Origin: Ruminococcus sp.
GTDB lineage: Bacteria > Bacillota > Clostridia > Oscillospirales > Acutalibacteraceae
Length of the DNA stretch: 64,000 nucleotides
Reading direction: 5' to 3'
Assembly: GCA_022768065.1 (NCBI GenBank)
Contig: JALELS010000019.1
Coordinates: 1 to 64,000, forward strand
Shown here piece by piece: positions 6,723 to 21,952 of the stretch. How positions within the stretch are numbered: position 1 is the stretch's first letter; each line of letters starts with the position of its first letter. The notes under the pieces are model-generated. The model worked only from the letters and a program-made list of their open reading frames with translations, was not told the DNA's origin and made no database searches. Position numbers and translations under genes: made by a program.

Positions 6723-9026
6723 GGTTTTTAATTCCTCCGTTGCATTTTTTAAATGCTTTTTTATTTTATGATCGTGGCTTGCGTCACGAAGTTTAAACAG
6801 ATTAAGACTTAAGGCATTGGTTACAACGCAGAAGCTTGAAAGGCTCATTGCCGCCGCTCCGAGCATGGGGTTCAGCGTAAGTCCGAGAGGGATAAATACA
6901 CCGGCGGCTATCGGAATTCCTATTGTGTTATAGAAGAATGCCCAAAACAGGTTTTCGTGTATATTCCTTAGTGTTGCTCTGCTGAGCCTTATGGCTGCGG
7001 GTACATCGGAAAGACGGTTCTTCATAAGCACAACGTCGGCGGCGTCTATGGCAACATCTGTGCCGGCGCCTATGGCTAAGCCTATGTCGGCTCTTGTAAG
7101 GGCAGGGGCGTCGTTTATTCCGTCTCCGACCATTGCCACCTTGCCGAGCTTCTTGAGCTTTTTGATTTCTTCTTCTTTGCCGCTCGGCAAAACCCCTGCG
7201 ATTACTTCGTCAACACCGGCAGCCTTACCTATAGCGTTTGCGGTACGCTCGTTGTCGCCCGTAAGCATTACAACGCGTATTCCCATATTTCTGAGTTCCT
7301 TAACGGCTTCGGGACTGTCGTCTTTAATTACGTCCGCCACGGCTATAATGCCGAGAAGCTTTCCGCCGAGACCGAAGAAGAGGGGAGTTTTACCCTCTCC
7401 CGACAGCCTTTCGGCAATGTTCTTGATGTCGGATGAAATTTCGGTTTTTGTTTCTATAAAGCTGAGATTGCCTGCGAATATATCTTCTCCGTTTACGGTG
7501 CCGCTGAGACCGTTTCCGGGCAAAGCTTTAAATTCAAGTACGTCGTCGCAGATAATATTTTTGCTCTCCGCATATGAAATTACGGCTTTTGCAAGCGGAT
7601 GTTCGCTCTTCTTTTCAAGAGATGCCGCAGCTTTAAGCAGCTCATCTTCCGTTGTTTCACCGTTCGGGATAATGTCCGTAACCTTTGGTTCGCCCTTTGT
7701 TATCGTGCCGGTCTTGTCGAGCGCTACAATCTGTATTCTGCCGGTCTCTTCAAGAGATGACGCTGTTTTGAAAAGGATACCGTTCTTTGCGCCGAGACCG
7801 CTGCCTACCATTATCGCAACCGGAGTTGCAAGACCTAAGGCGCACGGGCATGATATTACGAGAACCGAAATTCCGCGTGCAAGCGCATAGCCTACGCCGT
7901 GACCGAGCAGAAGCCATATTACGGTTGTGATTACCGCGATAATTATTACAGCAGGGACGAATATGCCCGAAACCTTATCCGCGATTTTTGCTATCGGAGC
8001 CTTTGTGGCTGCGGCGTCGCTGACCATTTTTATTATTTGCGAAAGGGTGGTGTCTTCGCCTACACGTGTTGCACGGCATTTTAAAAAGCCCGACTGATTT
8101 ACCGTTGCCGCCGAAACCTTGTCTCCTGCGGCTTTGTCTGCGGGAATGCTCTCGCCCGTAAGTGCCGATTCGTTTACCGCACTTTCGCCCTCGATAACCA
8201 CACCGTCTACCGGTATGCTCTCGCCCGGGCGTACTACAAATATATCGTCTTTTTGTACCGTGTCAATAGGCACGGTTTTTTCTTCGCCGTCTTTTAAAAT
8301 TACTGCGCTTTTGGGCGCGAGTTTCATAAGACTCTTTAACGCGTCGGTCGTTTTGCCCTTTGAACGTGCCTCGAGGGTTTTGCCCACGGTTATAAGTGTG
8401 AGAATCATAGCGGCGGACTCAAAATAAAAGTCCATCATATAGGTGTTTACAGCCTGCATATCGCCGCGCGTCTGAGCGTCGGTCATCATAAAGAGGGCGT
8501 AAGTGCTGTATACGAATGCGGCAGTTGAACCGAGAGCCACAAGGGTGTCCATATTCGGCGCTCTGTGCCACAGGCTTTTAAAACCGCTGATAAAGAACTT
8601 TTGGTTTATTACCATAATTATAACGGTAAGCAAGAGCTGTGTAAGTCCCATTGCAACGTGATTGCCGTTATAAAAAGATGGTAGGGGCCATCCCCACATC
8701 ATATGACCCATCGAAAAATACATCAGTATTATAAGAAATCCGACGGACCAAAACAGACGTTTTTTGAGCTTTGGCGTTTCCGTGTCGCGAAGTGCGGATT
8801 CATCGGCGCTCTCGGCGGCTTTGCCTCCGCCTTTCTTTGAGGCTCCGTAACCGGCTTTTTGTACCGCGGATATTATAGCTTTGTCCGATGCCGTTCCTTC
8901 AACACCCATGGAATTGGTGAGCAGACTGACGGAGCACGACGTTACGCCGGGCACTTTTGATACCGCTTTTTCAACTCTTGCAGAACACGCCGCACAGCTC
9001 ATACCGGTGACGTTATACTGTGTCAT
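6513..9026 (-). CDS. copA: Copper-exporting P1B-type ATPase with N- and C-terminal HMA domains
   Basis: This 837-residue enzyme pumps Cu(I) out of the cytoplasm. It has an N-terminal HMA domain (GMSCAAC), TGES, the membrane copper motif SCPCALG, the phosphorylation site [21 protein letters not shown], and the late-helix motifs [11 protein letters not shown] and MSLSS. An extra HMA domain (GMMCGHC) is fused after a linker of about 21 residues, where other genomes have a separate copZ. That domain also has its own internal start (see the overlapping entry). The ATG overlaps the upstream gene's stop (TAATG), so translation is probably coupled. It lies in an operon with csoR. Confidence 0.95.
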   Translation of the reverse strand: MTQYNVTGMSCAACSARVEKAVSKVPGVTSCSVSLLTNSMGVEGTASDKAIISAVQKAGYGASKKGGGKAAESADESALRDTETPKLKKRLFWSVGFLIILMYFSMGHMMWGWPLPSFYNGNHVAMGLTQLLLTVIIMVINQKFFISGFKSLWHRAPNMDTLVALGSTAAFVYSTYALFMMTDAQTRGDMQAVNTYMMDFYFESAAMILTLITVGKTLEARSKGKTTDALKSLMKLAPKSAVILKDGEEKTVPIDTVQKDDIFVVRPGESIPVDGVVIEGESAVNESALTGESIPADKAAGDKVSAATVNQSGFLKCRATRVGEDTTLSQIIKMVSDAAATKAPIAKIADKVSGIFVPAVIIIAVITTVIWLLLGHGVGYALARGISVLVISCPCALGLATPVAIMVGSGLGAKNGILFKTASSLEETGRIQIVALDKTGTITKGEPKVTDIIPNGETTEDELLKAAASLEKKSEHPLAKAVISYAESKNIICDDVLEFKALPGNGLSGTVNGEDIFAGNLSFIETKTEISSDIKNIAERLSGEGKTPLFFGLGGKLLGIIAVADVIKDDSPEAVKELRNMGIRVVMLTGDNERTANAIGKAAGVDEVIAGVLPSGKEEEIKKLKKLGKVAMVGDGINDAPALTRADIGLAIGAGTDVAIDAADVVLMKNRLSDVPAAIRLSRATLRNIHENLFWAFFYNTIGIPIAAGVFIPLGLTLNPMLGAAAMSLSSFCVVTNALSLNLFKLRDASHDHKIKKHLKNATEELKTMEKTIKIEGMMCGHCEAAVKKALEELPEVESAEVSHVSGTAKVTLKGEIDNDVLKKAVEDKDYKVIGIE

Positions 9027-9397
9027 TATTTTTTTACCTCCCGTGTCTTTACGGAAACAGCCTTGTAGCCTGCCGATTCAACGGCGTTTTTGAGCGTTTC
9101 GTCGTCAATTTTTCTGTCGAGCGAAACAACCGCTTCTTTTTTGCGAAGATTAACTCTCGCCGAAGCACCGTCTATTTTGTTTATTGCTCGTTCAACACGG
9201 TTTCGGCAGTTTTCGCAGCTCATTCCGTCTATCGAAATTATCTTTTCTTCTGTTACGGGACCGTCGAGCTTTTTGTGCTCGGGTCTTATTTCTCCGCCGC
9301 CTCCGCAGCAGCCGCCCTGACCTTTAAAGTGTTTTGCACCGGAAACCGCTGCCAATACCACAATTGCTATGAGAATTATTATTAAAACAACATTCAT
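9026..9397 (-). CDS. Membrane-anchored HMA (heavy-metal-associated) domain protein
   Basis: The 123-residue protein has one N-terminal membrane helix (about residues 3-20), then a Cys/Gly-rich stretch GGCCGGGGE, then an HMA domain with the copper motif GMSCENC (about residues 58-64). It probably binds Cu(I) at the membrane and passes it to the CopA encoded next. The stop codon overlaps the copA ATG by one base. It follows csoR after 20 bases. The anchoring helix is unusual for a copper chaperone, which is normally soluble. Confidence 0.8.
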   Translation of the reverse strand: MNVVLIIILIAIVVLAAVSGAKHFKGQGGCCGGGGEIRPEHKKLDGPVTEEKIISIDGMSCENCRNRVERAINKIDGASARVNLRKKEAVVSLDRKIDDETLKNAVESAGYKAVSVKTREVKK

Positions 9398-9417
9398 TAT
9401 ATTTTACCCTGCTTTCT

Positions 9418-9726
9418 TTATTTCATAAGTTTTTGAAGTGTAACCACAAGCTCGTCAATCACTTCGTCATTGCCGTTTCTTATGTCGTCGGCAACGCATG
9501 TTCTGATGTGATTTGCAAGCAGTTCTTTGTTAAAAGCGTTTATCGCGGCGTTTACGGCGGCGGATTGTATGAGTATATCCGGACAGTAAGCGTCGTTTTC
9601 CACCATGCCCTTTATTCCGCGGATTTGCCCCTCGATTCGGTTAAGCCTGTGTATAAGCTTTTTATATTCCTCGGGGGAACGCTCTTTTTTTCGCTGTGAG
9701 CAATGACAGCACTTTTCTTTTTCCAT
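9418..9726 (-). CDS. csoR: Copper-sensing transcriptional repressor CsoR
   Basis: This is an all-helical CsoR/RcnR-family repressor of 102 residues from ATG 9726. The family's copper ligands are visible: Cys in AYCPDIL, and His and Cys in ANHIRTC (Cys ... His-x3-Cys). The N-terminus adds a CCHC cluster. A GTG nine bases upstream overlaps the GAGG ribosome-binding site (9735-9738), so the ATG is preferred. CsoR releases its operators on binding Cu(I); two operator-like repeats lie just upstream. First gene of the copper operon. Confidence 0.93.
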   Translation of the reverse strand: MEKEKCCHCSQRKKERSPEEYKKLIHRLNRIEGQIRGIKGMVENDAYCPDILIQSAAVNAAINAFNKELLANHIRTCVADDIRNGNDEVIDELVVTLQKLMK

Positions 9727-9743
9727 GAACCGCACCTCGTTTC

Positions 9744-9795
9744 TATACCCTTAGGGGGTATTTTGAGTATATACCCATAAGGGGTATATTGTCAA
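9744..9795 (-). promoter_or_regulatory. csoR-copA promoter with two CsoR-type operators
   Basis: On the minus strand TTGACA (9795-9790) and TATACT (9771-9766) have an 18-bp spacer. Within it lies a perfect 8-bp dyad, ATATACCC (9769-9776) and GGGTATAT (9782-9789). A second, similar repeat (ATACCC / GGGTAT, 9745-9761) lies between the -10 and the ribosome-binding site. The TACCC-GGGTA pattern is the CsoR operator type, so copper-induced self-regulation is expected. Confidence 0.85.
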
Positions 9796-9847
9796 GCCTG
9801 TTTTGAAAATTATTTTATTTTAATATGCGACATACACTATGGCAAAA

Positions 9848-9882
9848 TAAAAAAATACCGGAGCCTTTTTGCGGCTCCGGTA
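9848..9882 (-). terminator. Intrinsic terminator of lacZ
   Basis: TACCGGAGCC and GGCTCCGGTA (9856-9865, 9873-9882) form a 10-bp stem, followed on the minus strand by a T-rich run (TATTTTTTT). Confidence 0.88.
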
Positions 9883-9900
9883 AATAAGATATAAAGCGTA

Positions 9901-13086
<3,186 letters not shown>

Positions 13087-13096
13087 TTAAAAAATT

Positions 13097-14296
13097 TTAA
13101 TCCTTTTCCGATTCCTGCTTGTATGCGAGGTATTCTATAAATTGTCTTGCGGTTCTCGGACTTCTGCCGCCGGCTCTTAAAGCGTGAGCCTCCGCTTTCA
13201 TTATAAGCTTGTCCTCCGGCATATCTATGCCGTATTTTTTTGCAAGCTCAACAACAATGCTTGAATACAGATTTTTGTCGGGTCTTGAAAACGTAATCTG
13301 CAATCCGAATCTTGCCGAAAGACTTGTAAGCTCCTGTATGGTATCCTGAATGTGCACATCGTCTCCGTCGCGGTCGGCAAAGCTTTCCTTGACGAGATGA
13401 CGGCGGTTTGACGTTGCGTATATGGCGATGTTTTTTGCCCTGCCGTTTACGCTGCCCTCCAAAATAGCCTTCAGCGCGCCGAAATCCTCATCGTTTTTGG
13501 TAAAACTCAAATCATCTATAAATATTATGAATTTAAGCGGATTGCCCGATATTCTGTCCATTATGTCAGGCAGGGAATAGAGCTGATTTTTCTTTACTTC
13601 TATAAGTCTCAGACCGTCGTCTTTAAATTCGTTTGCTATCGCCTTTACGGTACTGCTCTTACCGCTTCCGGCGTCGCCGTAGAGAAGTACGTTGTTGCAC
13701 GGTTCGCCCTTTAAAAGAGCCTTTGTGTTCTCAATTACTTCGCTGCGCTCGCGCTCGTAGCCCGAAAAATCCGAAAGCCTTTGTGTATCGGGGTATTTAA
13801 CGGGTACAATATCGCCGTTTTTAATAATAAAGACATGGTATTTTGCCCATATGCCGTATCCGGTTTTGGATATGTTTTCGATTCTGGAGAGATAAATGCT
13901 TTTTATATCGGTTTCCTCGGTAGTCCAGCCGGGGAGAGACTCGTTTTCGAGATGCAGGCACTTTTTTACATCGTCCGACCGTACAGCCGCCAATTCGTTA
14001 AGCGTGTCAAGCTCCATATTCAGAGCCTCGTCGTAATGTTTGCCGAGATTTCGGTGACCGCGCTTTAATATGTATGCGTTTTCATCTTCGAGAACGGCAT
14101 TTAAAACATATTCGGAGAAATTGTCGGTCTCCGCAAAAAGCTTTGAGAGGAAGTCGGCATATAAATAAACTTCTTCTTTTTCACTCTTTTGGTCATCCGC
14201 AAGCTCCGTGAACGACTTAATTACATCGTCCTTTAACAAATTTCTGAAAATGACAAGAGAAAAGAGCTTGTGCGAAAGCTCTTCAAAATTCAACAT
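13097..14296 (-). CDS. DUF815-family AAA ATPase
   Basis: The 399-residue protein matches the DUF815 ATPase family. The N-terminal half is helical, and the AAA core begins with Walker A GDAGSGKSS and Walker B FIIFIDDLSF, followed by ATSNRRHLV and a C-terminal lid with GRSPRTARQFIEYL. The cellular role of DUF815 proteins is not established. An open frame extends upstream to 14434, but it has no ribosome-binding site and reads like noncoding sequence; ATG 14296 has a weak GGAG 13 bases away. The gene is divergent from rpoB. Confidence 0.82.
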   Translation of the reverse strand: MLNFEELSHKLFSLVIFRNLLKDDVIKSFTELADDQKSEKEEVYLYADFLSKLFAETDNFSEYVLNAVLEDENAYILKRGHRNLGKHYDEALNMELDTLNELAAVRSDDVKKCLHLENESLPGWTTEETDIKSIYLSRIENISKTGYGIWAKYHVFIIKNGDIVPVKYPDTQRLSDFSGYERERSEVIENTKALLKGEPCNNVLLYGDAGSGKSSTVKAIANEFKDDGLRLIEVKKNQLYSLPDIMDRISGNPLKFIIFIDDLSFTKNDEDFGALKAILEGSVNGRAKNIAIYATSNRRHLVKESFADRDGDDVHIQDTIQELTSLSARFGLQITFSRPDKNLYSSIVVELAKKYGIDMPEDKLIMKAEAHALRAGGRSPRTARQFIEYLAYKQESEKD

Positions 14297-14332
14297 AATA
14301 CAATAACATCTCCGAAAATAATTAAAAAAGAC

Positions 14333-14361
14333 TTGACATACGCCCTTGACAAGCATATAAT
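14333..14361 (+). promoter_or_regulatory. Perfect consensus promoter upstream of rpoB
   Basis: TTGACA (14333-14338), a 17-bp spacer and TATAAT (14356-14361) match the sigma-A consensus at all twelve positions. Transcription from it would give a leader of about 190 bases before rpoB. The leader contains imperfect arms CGCCGGTCCGC / GCGGTCGGCG (about 14477-14522), but nothing I recognise. Confidence 0.85.
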
Positions 14362-14558
14362 AATAAACTGCTATAAAATGGAAGCATATGCTCTTGTCGT
14401 TTTTTTGTATTAGTAGTTTATCACAAAAAATCAATTAAATCAATAGCATATCACAATCAATTATTATAGTAATCTCCCGCCGGTCCGCGATTTGTCAATA
14501 CCCCGGTTTTTGCGGTCGGCGTTTGGAATAATTTTGCGAACGGAGAGTGATAAGCCCT

Positions 14559-17500
14559 ATGGTGAATGTCAAACCAGTAAAACTCGGAAGAAACACACGC
14601 ATGAGCTTTTCTAAAATCAATGAGGTAATGGAGATGCCCAATCTCATTGAGGTACAGAAAAATTCCTATCAATGGTTTCTTGACGAAGGTCTGAAGGAAG
14701 TATTCCGCGATGTCGCAGATATTACGGACTATTCCGGCAACCTTGTTTTGAGCTTTGTCGATTACAGAATGGACGATGCTCCCAAATACACCGTCAAGGA
14801 ATGTAAAGAGAGGGACGCCACATACGCTGCTCCTTTAAGAGTTACTGCAAGGCTGCTCAACAAAGAAACGGGCGAAATTAAAGAAAGCGAAGTCTACATG
14901 GGCGATTTCCCGCTTATGACAGACAGCGGTACTTTCGTAATCAACGGCGCGGAGCGCGTTATCATTTCGCAGCTTGTCCGTTCTCCCAGCGTATACTACG
15001 GTATGACGCATGATAAAACGGGTAAAGAGCTCTACTCGACAACCGTTATCCCCAACAGAGGCGCATGGCTCGAATATGAGACAGACCAAAACGACCTGTT
15101 TTATGTCAGAATAGACAAGAACAGAAAAATTTACATCACTACCTTTATCAGAGCACTCGGTCTTTCCTCCGACGAAGAGATACTTGAGTTTTTCGGCTAT
15201 GACGAGAGAATCAAGGCTACCCTCGAAAAGGATACTACCATAAACACCGAGCAGGCTCTTATCGAAGTATACAAGAGACTGCGTCCCGGCGAGCCTCCCA
15301 CACTTGAGACCGCACAGGCACAGCTTGATAATCTTTTCTTCGATCCGCACAGATATGACCTTTCAAGAGTAGGTCGCTACAAATACAACAAAAAACTTGC
15401 AATTTCCGCTCGCATAACCGGCTTCAAGGCCGAGGAGCCCATTATCAGCAACCTTACGGGCGAGGTTCTTGCGGACGCAGGCGAGACCATAACTCCCGAG
15501 CTTGCTTACAGAATAGAGCAGGAGGGCGTCAACACTGCCGTTATCGTAACTCCCGAGGATAAAACGGTTAAGGTTTATTCAAACGGTATGGTTGACATCG
15601 GCGAGTATGTGCCCATGTTCTCTGAGGATGAACTTGAGGATATAGGCATTAACGAGAAAGTACGTTTTACCGTACTTCAGGAAATCCTTGAAAAGTGCGG
15701 CGACGATAAAGACGCACTTTCCGAAGAGCTTGCGGCTCGCTGCGACGACCTTATTCCGAAGCACATCATCATAGATGATATAATGGCTTCCATCAACTAT
15801 CTTAACTGCATCGCAGACGGCGTAGGTACAACCGACGACATCGACCACCTCGGCAACCGTCGTATCCGTTCCGTCGGCGAGCTTCTTCAGAATCAGTTCA
15901 GAATAGGCTTCTCCAGAATGGAGAGAGTAGTCAAAGAGAGAATGACTCTTCAGGCTCAGGAGCCCGACAAGGTAACTCCCGCGGCTTTGATAAATATCCG
16001 TCCCGTTATGGCGGCTATAAAAGAGTTCTTCGGTTCGTCTCCGCTTTCTCAGTTCATGGATCAGACAAACCCCCTTGCAGAGCTTACTCATAAGAGAAGA
16101 CTTTCCGCTCTCGGCCCCGGCGGTCTTTCACGTGACCGTGCAGGATTCGAGGTTCGTGACGTTCATTACAGCCACTACGGCCGTATGTGCCCCATAGAGA
16201 CCCCCGAAGGACCGAACATCGGACTTATCTCTTACCTTGCAACTTTTGCAAGAATCAATAAATACGGCTTTATCGAGGCTCCTTTCCGCCGCATAGACAA
16301 GGAAACGGGAACGGTACTCGACGAAGTTACCTATATGACCGCAGACGTCGAGGATAACTACAAGGTAGCTCAGGCTAATGAGCCTCTCGACGAAAACGGC
16401 AAGTTTATGCGTAAAAAGGTCAATGCCCGTTATCGCGACGAGTTCATGGAGCTTGAGGCAAACGAAGTTGACTACATGGACGTATCTCCCAAGATGGTTG
16501 TCTCCGTTGCAACCGCTATGATACCGTTCCTTGAGAACGATGACGCAAACCGTGCTCTCATGGGTTCAAACATGCAGAGGCAGGCAGTTCCGCTTCTCAC
16601 CACCGAGTCACCCATTGTCGGTACGGGTATGGAATATAAAGCGGCCGTAGACAGCGGCACGGTAGTTCTCGCAAAGCGCGCAGGTACCGTAACCAAGGCT
16701 GACGCCGACACGGTTGAAATAACCACGAATGACGGTTCGGTTGACCATTACGACATAATCAAATTTATGCGTTCTAACCAGGGCACCTGCATAAATCAGC
16801 GCCCGATAGTTTCCGAGGGTCAAAAGGTTGAGGCTCACGAAGTTATAGCCGACGGTCCCGCAACCTCAAACGGCGAGATTTCACTCGGTAAGAATGCGCT
16901 TATCGGCTTTACCACATGGGAAGGCTACAACTACGAGGACGCTGTTCTTATTAACGAAAAGCTTGTCCGCAACGATGTTTATACTTCAATTCATATAGAG
17001 GAATATGAGCTTGAGTCGAGAGACACCAAGCTCGGACCGGAAGACATTACGAGAGATATTCCGAATGTCGGCGAGGACGCTCTTTCCGATCTTGACGAAA
17101 ACGGTATAATCCGTATCGGCGCCGAGGTTCACTCGGGCGATATACTCGTCGGTAAGGTAACACCTAAGGGCGAGACGGAGCTTACCGCAGAAGAGAGACT
17201 TCTCCGTGCAATATTCGGCGAAAAGGCAAGAGAGGTTCGTGATACTTCTCTTCGCGTACCGCACGGCGAATACGGTATAGTAGTAAATGTCGAAGTGTTC
17301 ACAAGAGAAAACAGCGACGAGCTCAGCCCCGGTGTCAATAAAGTAGTGCGCTGCTACATCGCTCAGAAACGTAAGATTTCCGTCGGCGATAAGATGGCAG
17401 GTCGTCACGGTAACAAGGGTGTTGTTTCGAGAATACTTCCGCAGGAGGATATGCCGTTCCTTGACGACGGTACTCCGCTTGACATTCTTCTTAACCCCCT

Positions 17501-18281
17501 CGGCGTACCTTCCCGAATGAACATCGGTCAGGTGCTCGAAGTTCACCTCGGTTTTGCTTACCGCAAACTCGGTCAAAAGATTGCCACACCGGTATTTGAC
17601 GGTGCGCATGAGTCTGATATCCGCGAGGCTCTTAAAGAGGCTGGTTACCGTGAGGACGGTAAGTCAATACTTACCGACGGCAGAACGGGTGAGAAGTTCG
17701 ACAATCCCATAACCGTAGGTGTTATGTACTTCCTTAAACTTCACCATCTTGTTGACGATAAGATTCACGCAAGAAGCACGGGTCCGTATTCACTCGTTAC
17801 TCAGCAGCCCTTGGGCGGTAAAGCTCAGTTCGGCGGCCAGCGTTTCGGTGAGATGGAAGTTTGGGCTCTTGAGGCTTACGGCGCAGCTTATACTCTTCAG
17901 GAAATACTCACCGTCAAGTCGGACGATGTTGTGGGCCGTGTCAAGACTTACGAGTCGATAGTCAAGGGTCTCAACGTTCCGAAGCCCGGTATTCCCGAGT
18001 CGTTCAAGGTTCTCATTAAGGAACTTCAGTCACTCGCTCTTGACGTCAAGGTTCTTGACGCAAACAACGAGGAGATTGACCTTAAACAGACCTATGACGA
18101 CGATGATGTTACTCCTACGATGGCTGACAACGAAGCATTTTCAGAAGTCAATGACGCTTCTTATGAAGACGGTTACATTCCGGACAGAGAAGAAGACGCC
18201 GACGAATACGAGAATGACGATTATACAAGCGATTCCGATGACGGATTTGATTCGGATGACCTCAATGACGAGGATTTCTGA
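14559..18281 (+). CDS. rpoB: DNA-directed RNA polymerase subunit beta
   Basis: The 1240-residue beta subunit of RNA polymerase begins [19 protein letters not shown], as in Clostridia. The rifampicin-binding region (about residues 490-530) reads [17 protein letters not shown] then [14 protein letters not shown]; the residues corresponding to D516, H526 and S531 of E. coli are unchanged. The catalytic region [10 protein letters not shown] and the C-terminal [18 protein letters not shown] are present. The protein ends in a long acidic tail rich in Asp and Glu. A GTG at 14547 is in frame, but ATG 14559 gives the conserved N-terminus. rplJ and rplL, usually upstream, are absent here. Confidence 0.98.
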   Translation: MVNVKPVKLGRNTRMSFSKINEVMEMPNLIEVQKNSYQWFLDEGLKEVFRDVADITDYSGNLVLSFVDYRMDDAPKYTVKECKERDATYAAPLRVTARLLNKETGEIKESEVYMGDFPLMTDSGTFVINGAERVIISQLVRSPSVYYGMTHDKTGKELYSTTVIPNRGAWLEYETDQNDLFYVRIDKNRKIYITTFIRALGLSSDEEILEFFGYDERIKATLEKDTTINTEQALIEVYKRLRPGEPPTLETAQAQLDNLFFDPHRYDLSRVGRYKYNKKLAISARITGFKAEEPIISNLTGEVLADAGETITPELAYRIEQEGVNTAVIVTPEDKTVKVYSNGMVDIGEYVPMFSEDELEDIGINEKVRFTVLQEILEKCGDDKDALSEELAARCDDLIPKHIIIDDIMASINYLNCIADGVGTTDDIDHLGNRRIRSVGELLQNQFRIGFSRMERVVKERMTLQAQEPDKVTPAALINIRPVMAAIKEFFGSSPLSQFMDQTNPLAELTHKRRLSALGPGGLSRDRAGFEVRDVHYSHYGRMCPIETPEGPNIGLISYLATFARINKYGFIEAPFRRIDKETGTVLDEVTYMTADVEDNYKVAQANEPLDENGKFMRKKVNARYRDEFMELEANEVDYMDVSPKMVVSVATAMIPFLENDDANRALMGSNMQRQAVPLLTTESPIVGTGMEYKAAVDSGTVVLAKRAGTVTKADADTVEITTNDGSVDHYDIIKFMRSNQGTCINQRPIVSEGQKVEAHEVIADGPATSNGEISLGKNALIGFTTWEGYNYEDAVLINEKLVRNDVYTSIHIEEYELESRDTKLGPEDITRDIPNVGEDALSDLDENGIIRIGAEVHSGDILVGKVTPKGETELTAEERLLRAIFGEKAREVRDTSLRVPHGEYGIVVNVEVFTRENSDELSPGVNKVVRCYIAQKRKISVGDKMAGRHGNKGVVSRILPQEDMPFLDDGTPLDILLNPLGVPSRMNIGQVLEVHLGFAYRKLGQKIATPVFDGAHESDIREALKEAGYREDGKSILTDGRTGEKFDNPITVGVMYFLKLHHLVDDKIHARSTGPYSLVTQQPLGGKAQFGGQRFGEMEVWALEAYGAAYTLQEILTVKSDDVVGRVKTYESIVKGLNVPKPGIPESFKVLIKELQSLALDVKVLDANNEEIDLKQTYDDDDVTPTMADNEAFSEVNDASYEDGYIPDREEDADEYENDDYTSDSDDGFDSDDLNDEDF

Positions 18282-18332
18282 TTTCACGTTTCGCAGATTT
18301 CTGAATTTTAATGGAAGAAAGGTAAAGAGCCA

Positions 18333-21300
18333 ATGGAAAATATAACCTTTGAATCAATAAAAATCGGTCTTGCTTCACCGGAACAGATCAGAGAGTGGTC
18401 TTACGGCGAAGTCAAAAAGCCCGAAACCATAAACTATCGTACCTTAAAGCCCGAGCGCGACGGACTTTTCTGCGAAAGGATATTCGGACCTACAAAGGAC
18501 TGGGAATGCCATTGCGGAAAATACAAGAGAATTCGCTATAAGGGCAAAATATGCGAGCGCTGCGGAGTTGAGGTTACCAAATCCAAGGTAAGACGTGAGA
18601 GAATGGGTCATATCGAGCTTGTTGCTCCCGTTTCTCATATTTGGTATTTCAAGGGTATCCCGTCAAGAATGGGACTTATCCTTGACATTTCTCCGAGAGA
18701 GCTTGAAAAGGTTCTCTATTTCGCAAAATATATTGTCACCGATCCCGGTGATACAGAGCTTAAAAAGAAGCAGATACTCTCCGAAAAAGAGTATCTCGAT
18801 ATGAGAGAGAAGTATGAGGACGACTTCAAAGCCGGTATGGGCGCCGAAGCCATCAAAGAGCTTCTCTGCGAAATCGACGTTGACGCGCTTACCGAGCAGC
18901 TCCGCGAGGAGCTCGCAGAGGCGTCGGGTCAGAAGAAAGCAAGAATACTCAAAAGACTTGAAGTCGCCGAAGCATTCAAGCTTTCCGGTAACCGTCCCGA
19001 ATGGATGATTCTCGACGTTATTCCGGTAATTCCGCCCGATATCCGTCCTATGGTACAGCTCGACGGCGGCAGATTTGCCACCTCCGACCTCAACGATCTT
19101 TACAGACGTGTCATCAACAGAAACAACCGTCTTAAAAGACTTCTTGAGCTTAACGCTCCCGATATAATTGTAAGAAACGAAAAGAGAATGCTTCAGGAGG
19201 CTGTCGATGCTCTTATAGACAACGGCAGACGCGGCAGACCCGTAACGGGCCCCAACAACCGCGCTCTTAAATCTCTTTCCGATATGCTTAAAGGTAAGCA
19301 GGGTCGTTTCAGACAGAACCTTCTCGGTAAACGTGTCGATTACTCCGGCCGTTCCGTTATCGTTGTAGGACCCGAGCTTAAAATGCATCAGTGCGGTCTT
19401 CCCAAGGAAATGGCACTTGAGTTGTTTAAGCCGTTCGTTATGAAACGTCTTGTTGAAACCGGTGTTGCAGGCAACATTAAGTCGGCAAGAAAAATGGTAG
19501 AGCGTGCAAAACCCGAGGTTTGGGATGCTCTTGAGATAGTCATTAAGGATCACCCCGTTATGCTTAACCGTGCTCCCACTCTTCACAGACTCGGTATTCA
19601 GGCATTTGAGCCGGTACTCGTAGAGGGCAGAGCCATTAAGCTTCATCCGCTTGCTTGTACCGCATTCAACGCGGACTTCGACGGCGACCAGATGGCTGTT
19701 CACGTACCGCTTTCGGCTGAGGCTCAGGCAGAGGCAAGACTCCTTATGCTTGCTGCAAACAACCTTCTCAAACCGTCAGACGGTAAACCGGTTACCGTTC
19801 CCACACAGGATATGATACTCGGTTCTTACTATCTTACTATGGAAAAAGACGGCGAGCCTGGCGAGGGCAAAGCGTTCCTCAGCGTTGATGAAGCCACCAT
19901 GGCTTACAACGAGGGCGACATAGGCCTCCATTCAAAAATCAAGATTCGTATGACCAAAGAGATAAACGGTGAAAAGGTTACAAGACTTGTTCCCACAACT
20001 CTCGGTAAGGTCATATTCAACAATCCCATTCCGCAGGACCTCGGTTTTATCGACAGAAGCGATCCCGAAAAGGCGTTCAATCTCGAGGTTGAATTCCTTG
20101 TCGATAAGAAAGGCCTCGGCAAGATAATCGACAAGTGCATTAAAAAGCACGGCGTTCATGTAGCTTCCGTAATGCTTGACAGCATCAAGGCTCAGGGCTA
20201 CAAGTACTCAACAAAATCCGGTATAACGGTTGCCGTATGCGACGCTATAATCCCGCCGCACAAGAAAGAGCTTCTTGAAGCAGCCGAGGAAAAGGTTGAC
20301 GCTATCACCGCTCAGTATAAGATAGGTCTTTTGAGCAACAACGAGCGTTCCAAGAGAGTTATTAAAGTTTGGGAAGAATGCACCAATAAGGTTTCTCAGG
20401 GTATTAAAGAGAACCTCGGTAAAAACAATCCCATTTATATGATGGTTGACTCCGGTGCCCGTGGTTCGGAATCACAGCTTCGTCAGCTCGCAGGTATGCG
20501 CGGACTTATAGCCAACACGGCAGGTAAGACCATCGAAGTTCCGATTCGTGCCAATTATCGTGAGGGACTTAACGTACTCGAATACTTCATTTCATCACGT
20601 GGTGCACGTAAAGGTCTTGCCGATACCGCTCTCAGAACGGCTGACTCAGGTTACCTTACCCGTCGTCTTGTCGATGTTTCTCAGGACGTTATCATCCGTG
20701 AAGAAGATTGCCATTGCCACGACGGTATTGAGGTTTACGATATCCACGAGGGCAAGGAAATGATTGAGACTCTTCAGGAGAGACTTACAGGCAGATTCCT
20801 TCTTGAGGACTTCGTAGACGAAAAGACCGGCGAGCTTATAATGTCCAAGGATAAGATGATGACCGAGGACGACGCAGCAAAGGTTGCCGCCATAGTTAAT
20901 GCCCGTCCCAACGAGGCAGACAGAAGAATTAAGATTCGTTCTCTTCTTACCTGCGAATCCGATCACGGCGTATGCATTAAGTGCTACGGTTCAAACCTTG
21001 CAACGGGTGAACCCGTTACGGTAGGCGAGGCAGTAGGTATTATCGCGGCTCAGTCAATAGGTGAGCCCGGTACACAGCTTACAATGCGTACCTTCCACAC
21101 CGGCGGTATCGCATCAAGCCAGGATATCACACAGGGTCTTCCCCGTGTCGAAGAATTGTTTGAGGCAAGAAAGCCCAAGACTCTTGCAATCCTTGCAGAG
21201 ATTGACGGTTATCTCTCATTCCGCGAGATTAAAAAGAACGAGCACATTGTTATCACCAATCCCGAGACAGCCGAAGAGAGAACTTACCTTATTCCTTACG

Positions 21301-21932
21301 GCTTCCGCAAGAAGTTCAACAGCGATAAGGACGAAAACGGCAACCCGATATTCGTAAAGAAGGGTACAGCTCTTACAGAGGGTGCACCCAATCCCCACGA
21401 TATACTTGCCATCAACGGCGTCAATGCGGTTCATGACTACCTTATCAAGGAAGTTCAGAAGACCTACCGTATGCAGGGTGTTGATATCAACGATAAGCAC
21501 ATTGAGGTTATTGTTCGTCAGATGATGAGAAAGCTCAAGGTAGACGAGCCCGGTTCAACCGAGCTTCTTCCCGGAGCTACCATTGAAAAATCCGACTTCA
21601 ATAAAGAGAATAAGCGCGTAAGCGCCGAGTGCGAGGCAGAGGGTAAGGAATTTACTCCGGCTACCTGCTCTCCGGTACTTCTCGGTATCACAAAGGCTTC
21701 GCTTGCTACGGATTCGTTCCTGTCGGCGGCTTCCTTCCAGGAGACCACAAGAGTTCTCACCGATGCGGCTATTAAGGGCAAAACCGATCCTCTTATCGGC
21801 CTTAAAGAAAATGTTATCATCGGTAAGCTTCTCCCGTCGGGTACAGGTATGAAGTGTTACAGCGAGGTTGAGCTCGAAAAGACTTATTCGGACGATACAA
21901 ATCCCGATGAGCCGGCAAACGAGCCCGCATAA
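18333..21932 (+). CDS. rpoC: DNA-directed RNA polymerase subunit beta'
   Basis: The 1199-residue beta' subunit carries the N-terminal zinc site ([13 protein letters not shown] then CERCGVEV), the catalytic [12 protein letters not shown] with its three metal-binding aspartates, the bridge-helix region, and the second zinc site around [11 protein letters not shown] to [13 protein letters not shown]. It starts 51 bases after rpoB with GAAAGG as ribosome-binding site and is cotranscribed with it. No terminator follows; a new promoter lies within 25 bases of the stop. Confidence 0.98.
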   Translation: MENITFESIKIGLASPEQIREWSYGEVKKPETINYRTLKPERDGLFCERIFGPTKDWECHCGKYKRIRYKGKICERCGVEVTKSKVRRERMGHIELVAPVSHIWYFKGIPSRMGLILDISPRELEKVLYFAKYIVTDPGDTELKKKQILSEKEYLDMREKYEDDFKAGMGAEAIKELLCEIDVDALTEQLREELAEASGQKKARILKRLEVAEAFKLSGNRPEWMILDVIPVIPPDIRPMVQLDGGRFATSDLNDLYRRVINRNNRLKRLLELNAPDIIVRNEKRMLQEAVDALIDNGRRGRPVTGPNNRALKSLSDMLKGKQGRFRQNLLGKRVDYSGRSVIVVGPELKMHQCGLPKEMALELFKPFVMKRLVETGVAGNIKSARKMVERAKPEVWDALEIVIKDHPVMLNRAPTLHRLGIQAFEPVLVEGRAIKLHPLACTAFNADFDGDQMAVHVPLSAEAQAEARLLMLAANNLLKPSDGKPVTVPTQDMILGSYYLTMEKDGEPGEGKAFLSVDEATMAYNEGDIGLHSKIKIRMTKEINGEKVTRLVPTTLGKVIFNNPIPQDLGFIDRSDPEKAFNLEVEFLVDKKGLGKIIDKCIKKHGVHVASVMLDSIKAQGYKYSTKSGITVAVCDAIIPPHKKELLEAAEEKVDAITAQYKIGLLSNNERSKRVIKVWEECTNKVSQGIKENLGKNNPIYMMVDSGARGSESQLRQLAGMRGLIANTAGKTIEVPIRANYREGLNVLEYFISSRGARKGLADTALRTADSGYLTRRLVDVSQDVIIREEDCHCHDGIEVYDIHEGKEMIETLQERLTGRFLLEDFVDEKTGELIMSKDKMMTEDDAAKVAAIVNARPNEADRRIKIRSLLTCESDHGVCIKCYGSNLATGEPVTVGEAVGIIAAQSIGEPGTQLTMRTFHTGGIASSQDITQGLPRVEELFEARKPKTLAILAEIDGYLSFREIKKNEHIVITNPETAEERTYLIPYGFRKKFNSDKDENGNPIFVKKGTALTEGAPNPHDILAINGVNAVHDYLIKEVQKTYRMQGVDINDKHIEVIVRQMMRKLKVDEPGSTELLPGATIEKSDFNKENKRVSAECEAEGKEFTPATCSPVLLGITKASLATDSFLSAASFQETTRVLTDAAIKGKTDPLIGLKENVIIGKLLPSGTGMKCYSEVELEKTYSDDTNPDEPANEPA

Positions 21933-21952
21933 AAGAAAATTTAAATAAAAGC

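Noticed and set aside
6991..7890. 299-codon frame opposite copA
   Set aside because: Serine- and proline-rich shadow of the copA reading frame; copA has every catalytic motif on the other strand.
14297..14434. N-terminal extension of the DUF815 protein
   Set aside because: The extra 46 residues are Phe/Tyr/Cys-rich, cover the rpoB promoter region and lack a ribosome-binding site.
18663..19703. 346-codon frame opposite rpoC
   Set aside because: Antisense shadow of a conserved gene, with no start signals.
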